Assembly (NCBI GenBank): GCA_001872625.1
Contig: MNXP01000050.1
Coordinates: 106,419 to 170,418, forward strand
Direction of reading: 5' to 3'
Length of the DNA stretch: 64,000 nucleotides
Source of the DNA: Bacteroidetes bacterium CG2_30_33_31
GTDB taxonomy: Bacteria > Bacteroidota > Bacteroidia > Bacteroidales > UBA1556
Position 1 is the first letter of the stretch, and every line of letters starts with the position of its first letter. The notes under the pieces are model-generated. The model ran no database searches. It worked only from the letters and a program-made list of their open reading frames with translations, and was not told where the DNA came from. This document shows, one piece after another, positions 1 to 9,003 of the stretch. Made by a program: the position numbers and the translations under genes.

Positions 1-39
1 CAAAATGGACCTTACAAAGCTGACCACTACAGATATTAA
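1..39 (+). CDS. possible 3' end of an unidentified gene
   Basis: Frame 1 reads 12 codons ending QNGPYKADHYRY and a TAA just before a strong terminator hairpin. A second frame is also open until within the hairpin, so the assignment is weak. Only the tail lies in the window and no family can be named. Confidence 0.25.
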   Translation, partial: QNGPYKADHYRY

Positions 40-61
40 TAATTATTTGAAATTTATGGAT

Positions 62-99
62 AATGAGCTTAGTGAATTTCACTGAGCTCATTTTGTTTT
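62..99 (+). terminator. Rho-independent terminator of the upstream gene
   Basis: A 15-bp stem (AATGAGCTTAGTGAA pairing with TTCACTGAGCTCATT, one G-T pair) with a one-base spacer is followed by TTTTGTTTTA. It separates the unseen upstream gene from the winged-helix gene. Confidence 0.7.
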
Positions 100-138
100 A
101 AAGTCAACAAATAATTATGGGATTGTTCAAAATATTTA

Positions 139-146
139 TACTTTTG
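139..146 (+). promoter_or_regulatory. -7 element (TACTTTTG) of the winged-helix gene
   Basis: TACTTTTG matches the Bacteroidota TAnnTTTG -7 consensus. The expected start point near 149 gives a leader of about 23 nt to the ATG at 172. No good -33 TTTG is seen at the usual distance. Confidence 0.5.
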
Positions 147-171
147 CAAAACAAACCAAACACTAAACATT

Positions 172-348
172 ATGGAATCCGCGGAAAAAATAATAGAAAC
201 TCTGAAAAATTCTTCAGAACCAATGAAAACCAGCGAAATAGCAGTAGCTACAGGCATTGATAAAAAAATTGTAGATAAAGAAATAAAAAACCTTAGCACA
301 AAAAATATAATTCATTCGCCTAAAAGATGTTACTATTCTATGAAATAA
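172..348 (+). CDS. 58-aa winged-helix (HTH) protein
   Basis: This ORF falls just below the ORF-track cutoff. It encodes 58 residues with the layout of a minimal winged helix: helix 1 (ESAEKIIETLKNS), the phrase EPMKTSEIAVATGIDKKIVDKEI typical of a helix-turn-helix, then a short wing (KNIIHSPKRCYYSMK). The predicted transcription start lies 23 nt upstream. There is no other domain, so it could be a stand-alone DNA-binding protein or a dissociation-and-replication-type winged helix of the MarR/DprA kind. It is followed by an A/T-rich gap of 76 nt before a secreted protein. The fold is inferred from the pattern; the function is unknown. Confidence 0.6.
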   Translation: MESAEKIIETLKNSSEPMKTSEIAVATGIDKKIVDKEIKNLSTKNIIHSPKRCYYSMK

Positions 349-424
349 CATAGATTTTGTAAACTTTTTAGACTTTAATTTGTCAAAAAAAACATAAATA
401 CATTAAAATATTAAAACATTAAGT

Positions 425-862
425 ATGAAACTTAAGTATTATTTATCCTTACTAACAATTTTCTTTTTAGTTTCTTTCATTTCAAGCCAAAATCCTCAAC
501 CTGATAAGAGATTATTAGATTATTTTGGACAAGAGAAATTGGATATTCTCATGAAAAATAGCCCCGACATAATTTATTATTATAATTTCTATCTCGATAA
601 TTCTTGGATAATAGAAGAATTACCGCAAGAAAAATTAAATTCAAAGAGTATTTTGGGAGTAATTTCATTAGCTACAAATAGTTCTGGAAATATCGATTTA
701 CAAAATATTAATATTCTTAAATTAAATATCAAAAGAGAATATTATTCTAAAACATATTATAGAATAGCTAATACTAATAAAGTCCTTATTTTTTTATCAG
801 AAGAGGAATTTATGAAAAATTATAACAAACACAGAAAAAGTTTAGGACTAATAAAAGAATAA
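425..862 (+). CDS. secreted hypothetical protein
   Basis: The 145-aa product begins with a clear signal peptide (about residues 1-21, cleavage likely after FISSQ) and continues with a small soluble domain rich in Tyr, Asn and Lys, with no cysteine after the signal. I do not recognise a family. It ends 4 nt before the large CUB/P-domain T9SS cargo, so the two are probably one operon and the small protein may be exported with, or act on, its partner. It is not a lipoprotein because no lipobox Cys is present. Function unknown. Confidence 0.7.
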   Translation: MKLKYYLSLLTIFFLVSFISSQNPQPDKRLLDYFGQEKLDILMKNSPDIIYYYNFYLDNSWIIEELPQEKLNSKSILGVISLATNSSGNIDLQNINILKLNIKREYYSKTYYRIANTNKVLIFLSEEEFMKNYNKHRKSLGLIKE

Positions 863-866
863 AAAA

Positions 867-3455
867 ATGAAAAGATACATTTACTTTTTTTGCACAGTGT
901 GGCTTCTTTCTGTAAATTCAATTTCAGCACAAACGTATAATATGGCTTCAATAAATAACCAGACAATTTCAACTTGTACTGGGAATTTTTACGATAGTGG
1001 TGGGCCGTTAAATTCATATAATACATCTGAAAATTATACAGTAACATTTTGTCCTGGAACTGTTGGAGGCTATGTGCAATTAGATTTTACAACCTGGAAT
1101 TTGGGTTCAGGTGATAACCTTGAAATCTTTGATGGACCAAACACTTCGGCAGTAAGTTTTGGAGTTTTCAATTCATCTTTAAGTCCTGTAGGGATGATAA
1201 TTGGAGCATCAATTTTAAATCCAAGTGGTTGTATAACATTACATTGGACTTCAATAAGCTCCGCCCAAGGCTGGGCAGCGACTTTACATTGCGGACTTCC
1301 TTGTCAGACATTTGCTGCAGGACTTCAATCCTCCATACCACCTTTTACACTTGATAGCGGCGTTTATTATATCGATGTTTGCAAAGGCGATACAATCTCT
1401 TTAAAAGGCAGAGGAGTATACTTATATAATGACTCTACCTATCACCAATCAGATACAACATCAACTTTTCAATGGAAATTTAGCAATGGATTTATAGATA
1501 CAAATCAGACTATTACTTTTATTGCAGATACTATAAAAGGTTATAATATATATTTAACAATTTGGGATTCAAATGGTTGTATGAGTTCAATTATGCCTAA
1601 AATCAGGTTGCGAGTCTCCACGATTCCGAGTTTTAATGGCACTACAGTTTTTGCCCATGATATTTGCCAAAATGATACTACAACCTTTCTTGGAGTCGTC
1701 ACACCAAAAAAATGGAAAGCTAATTCAGCATTAAATCATGCAGGCATAACATATTTGCCTGATGGCAGCGGTGCATCATACACTTCCACTTTGGTATTTA
1801 ACCAATTTGCGGTGGGACAAACAATTCAAAATGTGGCAAATATTATAGGAGTATGTGCTACGATGGAACATTCCTTTCTCGGCGACTTAAATATCATGAT
1901 TACCTGCCCAAGTGGACAATCTACAACTCTAAAGCCCTTTCCAGGTGGTGGAGGTACATTTTTGGGTGAAGCTACCGATGGAAATGACCAACCAATTCCT
2001 GGTCTTGGATATGAATATTGCTGGAGACCAACTGGCACAACAACTATGCTTGGAGCCGTGGGATTTTATTCACATTCTTTTGTAGATAATCTCGGCGTTT
2101 CCTACACTAATGCTTCATATTTGCCGCCATCTACCAGTTATCCTCCAACATCAACTGCCACAGGACCTTTCCCTTTAGTAAATTACTCACCGCAAACACC
2201 ATTCACATCTTTGATTGGTTGTCCACTTAATGGAGCTTGGACAATTACTGTTACTGATAATTGGGCTATCGATAATGGTTATATTTTTAGTTGGGGAATA
2301 CAATTTGCACAAAATGTGCTGCCAGTAGCTTGGTCTTATACCCCATCATTCACAACCAACTCGTGGAATCCTAATACTTATGTTGTAAATAACACTGGAA
2401 ATTCTATCGTGATACAACCCACCGACACTGGTTCTTATACATATAAATATACAGTTGTAGATAATATGGGATGTTCCTACGACACTTCTGTAACAATTGT
2501 TGTAGCACCTGTTCCAATTGTAAACTTAGGAAGTGATACAATAATTTGTGGTCAAACCATACTAACATTAGATGCAGGGAACACACCTTCAGGAAATACT
2601 TATAACTGGAGCACTGGAAGCACTAACCAAACTCAGTTGGTAAACATGAGCGGCTATTGGACAGTAACAGTTACCAATGGCAATGCTAATGTAAATTGTA
2701 CCGCTACCGACAGCATAAATATTCAGCAATTCCCATTAGCAACAGTAGATTTTGGTCCAGATACTTGTCTCACAGCATCCAGTTATACCCTTGACGCTAG
2801 AAACTCTACTGGGAATCCACCGTTTTTATATTTATGGAGCGATGGCTCAACTTCTCAAACATTAAATGTATCTAAATCAGGTATTTATTCAGTTACTGTT
2901 GCTACTGATTTAAGTTCACCATGTTTGGAGAGTGACGAAATTCAAGTGATTCTTTTACCCGATACATTTATGGGAACCGATAGAGAATTTTGTGATTTTG
3001 AAGAACAATTGATTAGTCTTCCTACTGAAGAGCCAAGTGTAATCTATGGTTATCATTGGACTTATGATGGGAATCCTTATGGGGCTGATCTTAATTTTCT
3101 TGTGCTTAAAGATTTAGCTTTTGGCGATCATAAATTAGCTTTACAAATTGACGGTGGTTGTAAACAAGAGATAAATTTAAAAATTAATGATTGCAAGATT
3201 ATTATTCCAAACATTATTACTCCTAATGGTGATGGAAAAAATGATGCACTGTCAATTGATGGACTTGATAACTTTGAAAACACCGAAATTAAAATCTATA
3301 ATCGTTGGGGAAAACCTGTTTATGAATCAAAAAATTATCATAACAATGATTGGAATGGTGGAAATCTTGCAGATGGAGTTTATTATTATATACTTCAACT
3401 TGCCAAAGGATCAATGCAAAAATATCAAGGAAGTATTACAATTATGAGAAATTAG
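867..3455 (+). CDS. T9SS cargo with CUB, P-domain-like and CHU_C gliding-type C-terminal domains
   Basis: 862 aa. Residues 1-22 are a signal peptide. Residues about 30-145 form a CUB domain (paired Cys, YVQLDFTTWNL, EIFDGPN). A central stretch (about 270-480) resembles a proprotein-convertase P domain: HSFLGDLNIMITCPSG, then NGAWTITVTDNWAIDNGYI near its end. Ig-like repeats with LDAGN/LDARN and WSTGSTNQT/WSDGSTSQT follow. The last ~85 residues match the gliding-motility C-terminal domain (ITPNGDGKNDAL, IYNRWGKPVYES, ADGVYYYI), which directs T9SS export. No catalytic domain was seen, so an adhesin or surface structural role is the likely reading. It is probably co-transcribed with the small secreted protein upstream. 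Confidence 0.85.
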   Translation: MKRYIYFFCTVWLLSVNSISAQTYNMASINNQTISTCTGNFYDSGGPLNSYNTSENYTVTFCPGTVGGYVQLDFTTWNLGSGDNLEIFDGPNTSAVSFGVFNSSLSPVGMIIGASILNPSGCITLHWTSISSAQGWAATLHCGLPCQTFAAGLQSSIPPFTLDSGVYYIDVCKGDTISLKGRGVYLYNDSTYHQSDTTSTFQWKFSNGFIDTNQTITFIADTIKGYNIYLTIWDSNGCMSSIMPKIRLRVSTIPSFNGTTVFAHDICQNDTTTFLGVVTPKKWKANSALNHAGITYLPDGSGASYTSTLVFNQFAVGQTIQNVANIIGVCATMEHSFLGDLNIMITCPSGQSTTLKPFPGGGGTFLGEATDGNDQPIPGLGYEYCWRPTGTTTMLGAVGFYSHSFVDNLGVSYTNASYLPPSTSYPPTSTATGPFPLVNYSPQTPFTSLIGCPLNGAWTITVTDNWAIDNGYIFSWGIQFAQNVLPVAWSYTPSFTTNSWNPNTYVVNNTGNSIVIQPTDTGSYTYKYTVVDNMGCSYDTSVTIVVAPVPIVNLGSDTIICGQTILTLDAGNTPSGNTYNWSTGSTNQTQLVNMSGYWTVTVTNGNANVNCTATDSINIQQFPLATVDFGPDTCLTASSYTLDARNSTGNPPFLYLWSDGSTSQTLNVSKSGIYSVTVATDLSSPCLESDEIQVILLPDTFMGTDREFCDFEEQLISLPTEEPSVIYGYHWTYDGNPYGADLNFLVLKDLAFGDHKLALQIDGGCKQEINLKINDCKIIIPNIITPNGDGKNDALSIDGLDNFENTEIKIYNRWGKPVYESKNYHNNDWNGGNLADGVYYYILQLAKGSMQKYQGSITIMRN

Positions 3456-3476
3456 TATAGATTATTTAATTAAGTT

Positions 3477-3524
3477 AAAGCTCCTTAAAATTTAAATTTA
3501 TAAATTCTATGGAGCTTTTTTTTT
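3477..3524 (+). terminator. terminator after the CUB/CHU_C protein
   Basis: AAAGCTCC pairs with GGAGCTTT across an AT-rich 26-nt loop that can fold further, and is followed by a run of nine T. Confidence 0.6.
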
Positions 3525-3578
3525 GAGAAAATTGAATAGTTATTGCATAAAAATTATATCGTAGAGTGATTATTTTGG

Positions 3579-3586
3579 TACATTTG
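3579..3586 (+). promoter_or_regulatory. -7 element (TACATTTG) for mpl
   Basis: TACATTTG fits TAnnTTTG and would start transcription near 3589, giving a 75-nt leader to mpl. No clear -33 element. Confidence 0.4.
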
Positions 3587-3663
3587 CTCAATACATTTAA
3601 TAATGAGACCAGTAAATGTAATTTTAAATTTATTATGTAATAACTGAAAAGCACTTTTAATTT

Positions 3664-5055
3664 ATGAAGAGAAGAGTACATTTTATTGCAATTGGAGGAA
3701 GTGCCATGCACAATTTAGCAATTGCCTTGCAAAAAAAAGATTATATAGTAACAGGAAGTGACGATGAAATTTTTGAACCAGCTCGCGGAAATCTTTTAAA
3801 ATATGGCATTCTTCCAGAATCAATCGGCTGGGATGCCAATAAAATTAATACAGATATTGACGAGATAATCCTAGGAATGCATGCCAGAGCCGATAATCCT
3901 GAACTTCTAAAAGCACAAGAATTAGGGCTTAAAATATATTCATATCCAGAATATCTCTACGAACAATCAAAAGATAAAGTGCGCGTGGTGATTGGCGGAA
4001 GTCATGGCAAAACTACCATTACAGCTATGATTTTACATGTTTTGGCTGCAAGAAAAATCGACTGTGATTATATGGTTGGCGCAAAACTCGAAGGATTTGA
4101 AGTGATGGTAAAACTTACAAAAGAAGCTAAAATAATGATTATTGAAGGCGATGAATATCTTACCTCTCCTATCGACAGACGACCGAAATTTCATTTGTAT
4201 ATGCCTAATATTGCTCTTATTAGCGGTATTGCTTGGGATCATATAAATGTTTTTCCAACATTTGAAATTTATGTAGAACAATTCCAAAAATTCATTGAGT
4301 TAATTGACAAAAATGGCAGTCTAATATATTGTGAAAATGATTCCATTCTTAAAGACATAGCTAAAAAAACATCTCCTGAACTTCATAAGATTCCTTACGA
4401 TATTTTGCCTTATAGCATTGATGATAAAGGCACAACAAGCATAAAAACAACATTTGGAGACTATAAACTAAAAGTATTTGGAGAGCACAATCTTTCAAAC
4501 ATTAATGGAGCCAAACAAGTTTGTAATCAGTTAGGAATTAGCGATAAAGATTTCTTTGAAGCAATTATTTCCTTTCCTGGCGCATCAAACAGATTGGAAT
4601 TAGTAGAAGAAAATAATGAGACAAAAATTTTCAAAGATTTCGCTCACTCACCATCCAAGCTAAAGGCAACCACTAAAGCTGTAAAGCAACAATTTAAAAA
4701 TCATAAACTTGTAGCTGCAATGGAACTTCACACATTCAGCTCATTAAATAGCGAATTTCTTAATCAATATGCTGGCGCAATGGATTCTCCAGATATAGCT
4801 TTGGTTTACTATAATCCTCATACAATTGAACATAAAATGCTCAAAGCAATCTCGAAAGAAGATGTTAAAAACGCATTCAAAAGAGATGATTTGCTGGTTT
4901 TTACAGACTCTGTTGAATTAAAAACCTATCTTTTAAATATAGATTATTCAGATAAAAACCTTCTTTTGATGAGTTCAGGCAATTTCGACGGAATAAATCT
5001 CAAGGAGTTTGCAGAAAATATTTTAAAAAACAATATCAATACAATAAACCAATGA
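3664..5055 (+). CDS. mpl: UDP-N-acetylmuramate:L-Ala-gamma-D-Glu-meso-DAP ligase (Mpl), murein recycling
   Basis: 463-aa cytoplasmic Mur ligase. The N-terminal Rossmann domain begins HFIAIGGSAMHNLA, the ATP-binding loop is GGSHGKTTITAMI (about residue 113), and the middle domain carries GIAWDHINVFPT. The phrase GGSAMHNLA and the motif IEGDEYLTSPIDRRPKF separate Mpl from MurC. The C-terminal domain has FKDFAHSPSKLKAT, the usual Mpl/Mur DFAH signature. Mpl attaches recycled tripeptide to UDP-MurNAc. Its stop overlaps the start of the following aminopeptidase by 4 nt (ATGA), so the two are translationally coupled. Both handle peptides, but a shared pathway is only an inference. Confidence 0.88.
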   Translation: MKRRVHFIAIGGSAMHNLAIALQKKDYIVTGSDDEIFEPARGNLLKYGILPESIGWDANKINTDIDEIILGMHARADNPELLKAQELGLKIYSYPEYLYEQSKDKVRVVIGGSHGKTTITAMILHVLAARKIDCDYMVGAKLEGFEVMVKLTKEAKIMIIEGDEYLTSPIDRRPKFHLYMPNIALISGIAWDHINVFPTFEIYVEQFQKFIELIDKNGSLIYCENDSILKDIAKKTSPELHKIPYDILPYSIDDKGTTSIKTTFGDYKLKVFGEHNLSNINGAKQVCNQLGISDKDFFEAIISFPGASNRLELVEENNETKIFKDFAHSPSKLKATTKAVKQQFKNHKLVAAMELHTFSSLNSEFLNQYAGAMDSPDIALVYYNPHTIEHKMLKAISKEDVKNAFKRDDLLVFTDSVELKTYLLNIDYSDKNLLLMSSGNFDGINLKEFAENILKNNINTINQ

Positions 5056-6254
5056 AAACAACAATCATAATTGCCATAATTTTTATATTATCAATAATTC
5101 CAGAATTAACTTTTTCTCAAAAAATCGAAAACAAAGTCGATTCATTTGCATTCAAAACAATTTCAGACATTCAAACTACATCGGTCAAAAACCAATATAA
5201 ATCTGGAACTTGTTGGAGTTTTGCAACAACTTCCTTTGTTGAAACTGAAATTCTAAGGATTACAGGCAACAAACTTGATTTATCAGAAATTTATAATGTT
5301 TATTACGCATATATAGCTAAATCTGAAAGCTTTACACGTCTTCATGGAAATGCCAACTTCGGCCCTGGTGGTCAAGCACATGATGTACTGGATGTGATAA
5401 AAAAATATGGATTGGTACAAGAAAATGATTTTACAGCCTTAGACTATGGCACCGATAAGCATGAACATGGCGAAATTGACCAAGTTTTATTAAGTTTTAT
5501 TAAGTCAATAGTGGATAACAAAAACGGCGTGCTTTCAACCGCATGGCATAAATCTTTTGCCCAAATTATGCAATCTTATTTAGGAACAATCCCAGAAAAA
5601 GTAAGCTTCGATGGAGTTCAAATGACAGCATCACAGCTTCGAGATAAACTGAAGTTTAACCCTGAAGATTACATTGAACTAAGCTCATATACTCATCATC
5701 CATTTTATGAGAAATTTAGATTGGAAATACCTGATAACTGGTCATTTAACGCAAATTATTACAACTTGCCAATTGATGAATTAATGCAAATAATTGATTA
5801 TGCATTAAAAAATAATTATTCTGTTTGTTGGGATGGTGATGTAAGCGAAAGAGGTTTTTCGCATTCAAATGGAGTCGCCATAATACCAGAAAATAAAATT
5901 GAAAATTTAAGTAATACTGAAAGAGCTAAATGGGAAAATATTACCGAGAAAATACTGAAAGATGATGCATATAACTTCAAAAAACCTGTTCCAGAAAAAC
6001 AAATAACTCAAGAAATGCGACAATTTAATTTTGATAACTACAGCACAACCGACGACCATCTGATGCATCTAACTGGTATTGTTGAAGATCAAAATGGAAC
6101 AATTTATTACAAGACAAAAAACTCCTGGGGAGAAAGCAACAAATTTGGAGGATATTTGAATATGTCGAAGCCTTATGTTGAGCTAAACACAATTTCCATT
6201 ATGGTTCATAAGGATGCTATTCCTAAGGATTTAAGAAAAAAGCTCAAGCTATAA
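5052..6254 (+). CDS. C1B (bleomycin hydrolase/aminopeptidase C-like) cysteine peptidase, exported
   Basis: 400 aa with an N-terminal signal peptide (MKTTIIIAIIFILSIIPELTFSQ). The papain-fold catalytic Cys sits in KSGTCWSFA (Cys54). The active-site His is in DDHLMHLTGI and the Asn in KTKNSWGESN. The large insertion between the Cys and His halves is characteristic of family C1B. Cytoplasmic homologues are self-compartmentalised aminopeptidases, but the signal peptide here points to the periplasm or outside. It is coupled to mpl by a 4-nt overlap. A second C1B gene lies at the right edge of the window. Confidence 0.88.
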   Translation: MKTTIIIAIIFILSIIPELTFSQKIENKVDSFAFKTISDIQTTSVKNQYKSGTCWSFATTSFVETEILRITGNKLDLSEIYNVYYAYIAKSESFTRLHGNANFGPGGQAHDVLDVIKKYGLVQENDFTALDYGTDKHEHGEIDQVLLSFIKSIVDNKNGVLSTAWHKSFAQIMQSYLGTIPEKVSFDGVQMTASQLRDKLKFNPEDYIELSSYTHHPFYEKFRLEIPDNWSFNANYYNLPIDELMQIIDYALKNNYSVCWDGDVSERGFSHSNGVAIIPENKIENLSNTERAKWENITEKILKDDAYNFKKPVPEKQITQEMRQFNFDNYSTTDDHLMHLTGIVEDQNGTIYYKTKNSWGESNKFGGYLNMSKPYVELNTISIMVHKDAIPKDLRKKLKL

Positions 6255-6261
6255 ATTAAAT

Positions 6262-6303
6262 AATCGAAGCAGAAAATACTGAGTATTTTCTGCTTCGATT
6301 TCT
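6262..6303 (+). terminator. very long perfect hairpin terminator
   Basis: A 39-nt perfect palindrome: AATCGAAGCAGAAAATACT, a central G, then the exact reverse complement, followed by TCTAATC. It lies 8 nt after the aminopeptidase stop. The trailing T-run is short, so termination is likely but not certain. Confidence 0.6.
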
Positions 6304-6420
6304 AATCATTGCATTATATCAATAAAAATCATGTATAAAATTTTATGAATTATACTTGAGCCTATACTTTTTTATATAGATTAGCAGCTCGAAACATTCA
6401 ATTTAAAGTACTAATATACA

Positions 6421-8490
6421 ATGATAAATAATCAACTTATAAATCCATCGAGCATAGTAGTTGTAGGAGCATCAAACGACCTTCATAAACCTGGTGGCAA
6501 AATATTATACAATATCAAAGAGGGAAAATTCAAGGGAAATCTTTACGTTACCAACCTTAATGAGGAAGAAGTTCAAGGTATAAAAAGTTTTAAAGATATC
6601 CATAATTTACCAAAGGTAGATTTAGCTGTAATTGCAATTCCCGCGAAATATACTCCAGAAACCATAAAAGTTTTAGTTGAAGAAAAAAATACAAAAGCAT
6701 TTATTATAATTTCAGCAGGATTTGGAGAAGAGAGTGCCGAAGGCAAAGCGTTAGAAGAAAGCATTGTAAAAATGATAAATTCAGTCAATGGCGCTTTAAT
6801 TGGACCAAATTGTACTGGAGTATTAAATCACAATCATCACAGCATTTTTACTAAACCCATTCCTAAACTTCAAAGTAAAGGTGTAGATTTTATTTCTGGT
6901 TCGGGAGCTACTGCATGTTTTATTTTAGAGTCGGGAATTCCTAAAGGACTAAGTTTCTCCTCTGTTTATACCGTCGGAAATTCAGCACAAATAGGCGTTG
7001 AAGAGATTTTAGAATTTATGGACTTAAATTTCGATGCAAACAAATCCTCCAGAGTAAAGCTGCTCTATATCGAAAATATTCGCCAGCCTCAGAAACTTCT
7101 TAAGCATTCAAAGTCACTAATAATAAAAGGCTGCAGAATAGCTGCTATAAAAGCAGGAGGTTCTGAAGCTGGAAGTCGCGCAGCATCATCGCATACTGGT
7201 GCTTTGGCGAGTTCTGATATGGCAGTTGATGCACTCTTTAAAAAAGCCGGAATTGTTAGATGCTTTGGTCGTGAAGAATTGATGAATGTTGCTGCCGTAT
7301 TTATGCATCCGGAAATAAAAGGCAAAAGAATAGCAATAATTACTCACGCTGGTGGCCCCGCTGTTATGCTTACTGACGCCTTAAGCAAAGGAGGCATGGA
7401 AGTTCCAAAAATTGAAGACAAATTAGCAGCTGAACTTCTATCCAATTTATTTCCAGGCTCTTCAGTAGCTAACCCTATAGATTTTTTGGCAACTGGTACA
7501 GCTGCACAACTGGGAATTATTATAGATTTTGTTGAAAATAAAATGGACGATATAGACGCGATGGTCGTCATTTTTGGAACTCCTGGATTGGAAAGAGTAT
7601 TTGATGTTTATGATTTACTCGATGAAAAAATGAGATCTTGCAAGAAACCAATTTTTCCTGTTTTACCATCAATTCTAACTGCAGAAGAAGAAATTAAAGA
7701 TTTTTTGAATAAAGGTCGCATTAACTTTCCCGACGAAGTGAATTTAGGAAATGCCATGACAAAAACTTATTTCTCTTCAAAACCCTTGGCAAAAAAATAT
7801 AATTACCCTGAGGTTGATGAAGGCCGTATAAGAAGCATAATAGATTTTACAGAAGATGATGGCTATTTAAATCCAACCTCAGTTACTGCGCTATTAGACG
7901 CTGTGGGCATCGAAAGGGCAAAAGAATCTGTAGCCAGTAATATGGAAACTGCTCTGGAAAAAGCCCATGTGATGGGATATCCTTTGGTTATGAAAGTGGT
8001 TGGTCCTGTTCATAAATCAGATGTTGGAGGAGTCACACTCAATGTCAATAGCGACAATCAGCTAAAAACTGAATTTCAAAGAATGATGAAAATTGAAAAT
8101 ACCACAGCGATTTTATTACAGCAAATGCTTAGTGGAACGGAACTATTCGTTGGAGCAAAATATGAAAATAATTTTGGTCATATTGTGCTTTGTGGTCTCG
8201 GAGGTATTTTTGTGGAAGTACTTAAAGATGTGTCATTTAATATGGTGCCCATAAGCAAATTAGAAGCCACTGAAATGATTCAAAGTTTAAAAGGTTATAA
8301 AATGATTCAAGGGGTTAGAGGGCAAAAAGGAGTGAATGAATTATTATTTGCAGCAACAATCGAGAAAGTGTCAGCCTTGCTTCACTTTGCTCCAGAGATT
8401 ATTGAAATGGATATAAATCCTCTCTTAGGAAACCCAACAAAAGTTGTTGCAGTTGATGCAAGAATCAGAATTAAGAAAAATATAATTTAA
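6421..8490 (+). CDS. ADP-forming acetate/acyl-CoA synthetase, fused alpha-beta
   Basis: 689-aa NDP-forming acyl-CoA synthetase that interconverts acyl-CoA, ADP and Pi with acid, CoA and ATP. An N-terminal CoA-binding Rossmann domain (SIVVVGASNDLHKPGG) is followed by the succinyl-CoA-ligase-like domain with GPNCTGVLN and the conserved phosphohistidine loop SSHTGALASSD (His258), then a C-terminal ATP-grasp domain (from about residue 485; GYPLVMKVVGPVHKSDVGGV, EMDINPLL). Full length for the fused form. It would make ATP from acetyl- or branched acyl-CoA during fermentation; the substrate cannot be read from sequence. Two unknown genes follow at 3-nt spacing and 4-nt overlap. Confidence 0.9.
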   Translation: MINNQLINPSSIVVVGASNDLHKPGGKILYNIKEGKFKGNLYVTNLNEEEVQGIKSFKDIHNLPKVDLAVIAIPAKYTPETIKVLVEEKNTKAFIIISAGFGEESAEGKALEESIVKMINSVNGALIGPNCTGVLNHNHHSIFTKPIPKLQSKGVDFISGSGATACFILESGIPKGLSFSSVYTVGNSAQIGVEEILEFMDLNFDANKSSRVKLLYIENIRQPQKLLKHSKSLIIKGCRIAAIKAGGSEAGSRAASSHTGALASSDMAVDALFKKAGIVRCFGREELMNVAAVFMHPEIKGKRIAIITHAGGPAVMLTDALSKGGMEVPKIEDKLAAELLSNLFPGSSVANPIDFLATGTAAQLGIIIDFVENKMDDIDAMVVIFGTPGLERVFDVYDLLDEKMRSCKKPIFPVLPSILTAEEEIKDFLNKGRINFPDEVNLGNAMTKTYFSSKPLAKKYNYPEVDEGRIRSIIDFTEDDGYLNPTSVTALLDAVGIERAKESVASNMETALEKAHVMGYPLVMKVVGPVHKSDVGGVTLNVNSDNQLKTEFQRMMKIENTTAILLQQMLSGTELFVGAKYENNFGHIVLCGLGGIFVEVLKDVSFNMVPISKLEATEMIQSLKGYKMIQGVRGQKGVNELLFAATIEKVSALLHFAPEIIEMDINPLLGNPTKVVAVDARIRIKKNII

Positions 8491-8493
8491 AAT

Positions 8494-9003
8494 ATGAAAA
8501 ATATAACTACAACATTTCTGAATGATTTAGAAAAGCGCTTGGATAAGCTGAAGGAAAAAGAACTTAATTCTTTAGTAGAAAAACTAAACAAAAAACAGCC
8601 GTATCTTACAGCATTTTGCGATGCTACCGAAGAAATATTTGAAGATGAAACCGACTATTTAGATTTATTAAATTACTTCTTTCTTCTTATCAATGATGCA
8701 TTTGAACAAACTTATGGAAATTGCGAAACTATTCCCCCAGAATTAATAGAAATCACTGATAATAAGCATGTTGATTTATTAGAAAAGTTGGAAGGCAGCG
8801 AAGATTTTGAAGAAAAAATAATAGAATTATTCGATAAACATGAACAGTCTGATTTGATTTATTATATTTATGATAGCATATTTGATGATGAAATTGACTA
8901 TGATGATAAAAGTCTGGAGTTAAGTACTCAATTAGCAATATTTGCTTATACAATAATCGATATTTATTCAATATTTTACCAGACATCTAACTCTAAAAAA
9001 TGA
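8494..9003 (+). CDS. acidic protein of unknown function
   Basis: 169 aa, strongly acidic (runs such as EDETDYLDLL and DDEIDYDDKS), predicted to be largely helical, without signal peptide or membrane segment. It starts 3 nt after the acyl-CoA synthetase and its stop overlaps the next start by 4 nt (ATGA), so all three are one transcriptional unit. I do not recognise the family. Cytoplasmic location is inferred from composition. Confidence 0.7.
   Translation: MKNITTTFLNDLEKRLDKLKEKELNSLVEKLNKKQPYLTAFCDATEEIFEDETDYLDLLNYFFLLINDAFEQTYGNCETIPPELIEITDNKHVDLLEKLEGSEDFEEKIIELFDKHEQSDLIYYIYDSIFDDEIDYDDKSLELSTQLAIFAYTIIDIYSIFYQTSNSKK

Noticed and set aside
1826-2038. Antisense and alternative-frame ORFs of 60-140 aa from the ORF track (for example 24496-24915, 33525-33833, 38577-38915, 57675-57932, 60785-61297)
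   Set aside because: All lie wholly within well-supported genes in other frames and have no recognisable domains or signals.
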